Positions 12,967-64,000 of a DNA stretch of 64,000 bases are shown here, one piece after another; position 1 is the first letter of the stretch; every line of letters begins with the position of its first letter. The stretch comes from Zeus faber (taxonomy: Eukaryota > Chordata > Actinopteri > Zeiformes > Zeidae). The position numbers and the translations under genes are program-made. Location: positions 27,158,343-27,222,342 of the forward strand of contig OY482848.1 of NCBI GenBank assembly GCA_960531495.1, given 5' to 3'. Below the pieces are notes generated by a model that was given only the letters and a program-made list of their open reading frames with translations, did no database searches and was not told the origin of the DNA.

Positions 12967-14335
12967 TGACCTGCCAGGGGCATCAACCATACAGGGCTAT
13001 TTTCACTTTCTCAGCCACATTTACCCATGTCCAAATAGCCACTTTGCCATATAGTGCGCTGCATTGGGATTGATAGACCGATCAAAGCACAGTTTCAGTA
13101 AGCAGCCCGCCAGCCAGCCAGCCAGCCAGCCAGCCTGCCTCCATGATCTCCCATCCCGTGACCTGACCCAGATTCGAGCCTATCAATGTATTCTAGGCAT
13201 GGGACTCCATGGGATCTCTGGGCCAGACACCAGCTGAAGTTGGTCAATGTTTGCACAGGGACTTACCTAGAGTATTTGACCAATGTGGTGTTTTCGTACA
13301 TTAGTGACTTATAAGGAAAGTTTCCATCCCTCATTTTGAACAGTTTGAAAGGGTTAAACTGAATATATCTCTAGGACATTATTTGGTTGGTCGCAAGTGC
13401 CTCAAATAGACTTTGAAATCCAACCCATTATTGCTTCTCCAAAGCTGCTGTGTTCTGTTCAGTCACATTCAGATTATGAATATTTCTATTCATAATCTGT
13501 GCTTTTTATAATAGTGTAATGAAATAAGTTGCACACAAAGTCCTGTCTTTTGTATTTATTACTTTGTTGCAGGGAAATATTGAGTTCTTAGTTTTTATTA
13601 CAAAATGCAATGAGGCTTTTAAAGACTTTCTGAGTGCCTCAAGTGGTTCAATGGACAATGTAATGGTTTCGCATATAGGTAGATGGGGATGATGTGAAGA
13701 CATATAGTTCTGTGTTATCGGTCTCCTATGATTTGGACTAAATAATGCAGCAGCTATTTTCTGGAAAAGAAGAGCGATGGAAGAGATGCACAGTGAACAG
13801 CAGCACGACTACTCATGATTAAAAATTATGAGCTTAAAAGTTACGATACGTACATCAATGCGCCAAGTCACACACATCTTGTTACAATAAAGAATGGCTC
13901 ATTTCAGATGGGGGCTGAACTTTAAGCACTGGATAAACAGACAGACTGGAAATGACATGAGTATATGAGCACATTATTAATTCAAAATGTTGCTAGTTGT
14001 TATGTTTTCTTTGACCATATTCTTTTTCATTGACCCACATACACTATGTGTTACATTTAATGTAAACAAGCCAAGGAATCCTGGAATTTTATGCAAATGT
14101 TTATTTCAATTTAGAACTTCAATCTCCATCATGTCTGGATTTACAATGTTTGCATTAGGTAGTCACTTTTGACTGAAGTCCTCATTTTGTATTTGCAGGA
14201 TGTGTCATATGATAAGCCAAAATAATTCAAATGTTTACATGGCTTCCCAATATAACCCTTGAACCATTCAACATCACGCATCACCCCCCTATGCTTTATG
14301 TTAAAAGTGTATATATGGTCTTTTTTATAATCAAC

Positions 14336-14385
14336 ACATTTACATTTTCTGCATTTCACTGATGCTTTTATCCAGAGCTAAAATA
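14336..14385 (-). repeat. L2-type LINE/SINE 3'-tail remnant
   Basis: ACATTTACATTTTCTGCATT followed by GATGCTTTTATCCAGAGC is the reverse complement of the tail seen at 28370-28423 (GGATAAAAGCGTCTGCTAAA plus ATGTAAATG units). The copy is degenerate and lies about 115 nt before myh10 exon 2. Confidence 0.6.
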
Positions 14386-14430
14386 AATCACTGAGACTGG
14401 CAGAACGATGGGCTCTAGGCCTTATGCTGA

Positions 14431-63669
<49,239 letters not shown>

Positions 63670-63769
63670 TGATAACAGGAATGATCATTTTAATCACCCG
63701 ACTATTAAGATTCACATATAAATGTTTGTTTGTTTGTTTGTTTGTTTGTTAAAGTGGACCTATTATCCT

Positions 63770-64000
63770 CCTTTTTACACACGCACGAACAACACGCAAG
63801 CACCCGGCAATCCACATGATGTAAAAGAGAATGTGATTCATCCGACCAGGCCACCTGCTTAATTACTACATGGTCCTGTTCTGATGCTCGCGTGCCCATT
63901 GTAGGCGCTTACGGTGGTGGACAGGGTTCAGCATGGGCACTCTGACCAGTCCCTTATGCAGCAAGCTGCAATGCACAGTGTGTTCTGACACCTTTCTTTC
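63770..64000 (-). pseudogene. Tc1-like transposase fragment (runs off the window)
   Basis: On the minus strand it reads KVSEHTVHCSLLHKGLVRVP, then LNPVHHRKRLQWAREHQNRTM, then after a frame break KQVAWSDESHSLLHHVDCRV. HRKRLQWAREHQNWT and VAWSDESHFLLHHVDGRV are the boundary between the DNA-binding part and the DDE catalytic domain in fish Tc1 transposases; SDE holds the first catalytic Asp. It has an internal stop and a frame change and is dead. A (GTTT)n run at 63724-63750 precedes it. Confidence 0.78.

Overview
The window is vertebrate nuclear DNA, almost certainly from a teleost fish. It holds the 5' part of one host gene, myh10 (non-muscle myosin heavy chain IIB), on the + strand. The fish call rests on the motor sequence, which is close to vertebrate MYH10 with fish-like variants. 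It also rests on the repeat mix: many hAT-type miniature elements, L2-type LINE/SINE 3' tails, an RTE-like LINE end, Tc1 and Tx1-type fragments, and long CA microsatellites. No bacterial-type feature is present.

Layout. Positions 1-11.9 kb are intergenic: microsatellites, a fossil Ty3/Gypsy integrase region (about 5.5-6.3 kb), a tRNA-like dispersed repeat, and no gene I can support. A GC-rich stretch with two CCAAT boxes (about 11.95-12.25 kb) looks like the myh10 promoter and non-coding first exon, ending in a consensus donor at 12253. The start codon is in the second exon (ATG 14533). I place fourteen constitutive coding exons between 14533 and 63631, all with matching phases and no break. 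Together they encode residues 1-621 of the motor domain: SH3-like N-terminus, P-loop GESGAGKT, loop 1, switch I, switch II (DIAGFE) and onward to [18 protein letters not shown]. The rest of the motor, neck and coiled-coil tail lie beyond the window.

Loop 1 is the most interesting part. Between the P-loop exon and the GELERQ exon lies a 30-nt microexon (49034-49063, PESPKPVKPQ). It matches the neuronal N30/B1 alternative exon of mammals, has a GC 5' splice site, and has an RBFOX-type TGCATG 30 nt downstream. About 1 kb further on is an 18-nt in-frame stretch with good splice signals (50043-50060, SGPLFY). It resembles the seven-residue QGPSFAY insert that smooth-muscle MYH11 makes at the same loop, and I propose it as a second candidate loop-1 microexon.

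Intron 3 (24 kb) is a mobile-element reservoir. It holds a 2.8-kb Jockey-like LINE with an 11-bp target duplication, an RTE-like LINE end with a 13-bp duplication, and three copies of an unclassified TIR transposon family, one with a 162-codon ORF. It also has several hAT-type elements with 8-bp duplications, and a perfect 66-nt palindrome. A hAT-type element also sits only 16 nt upstream of the last coding exon in the window, so that exon's branch point must now come from transposon sequence.
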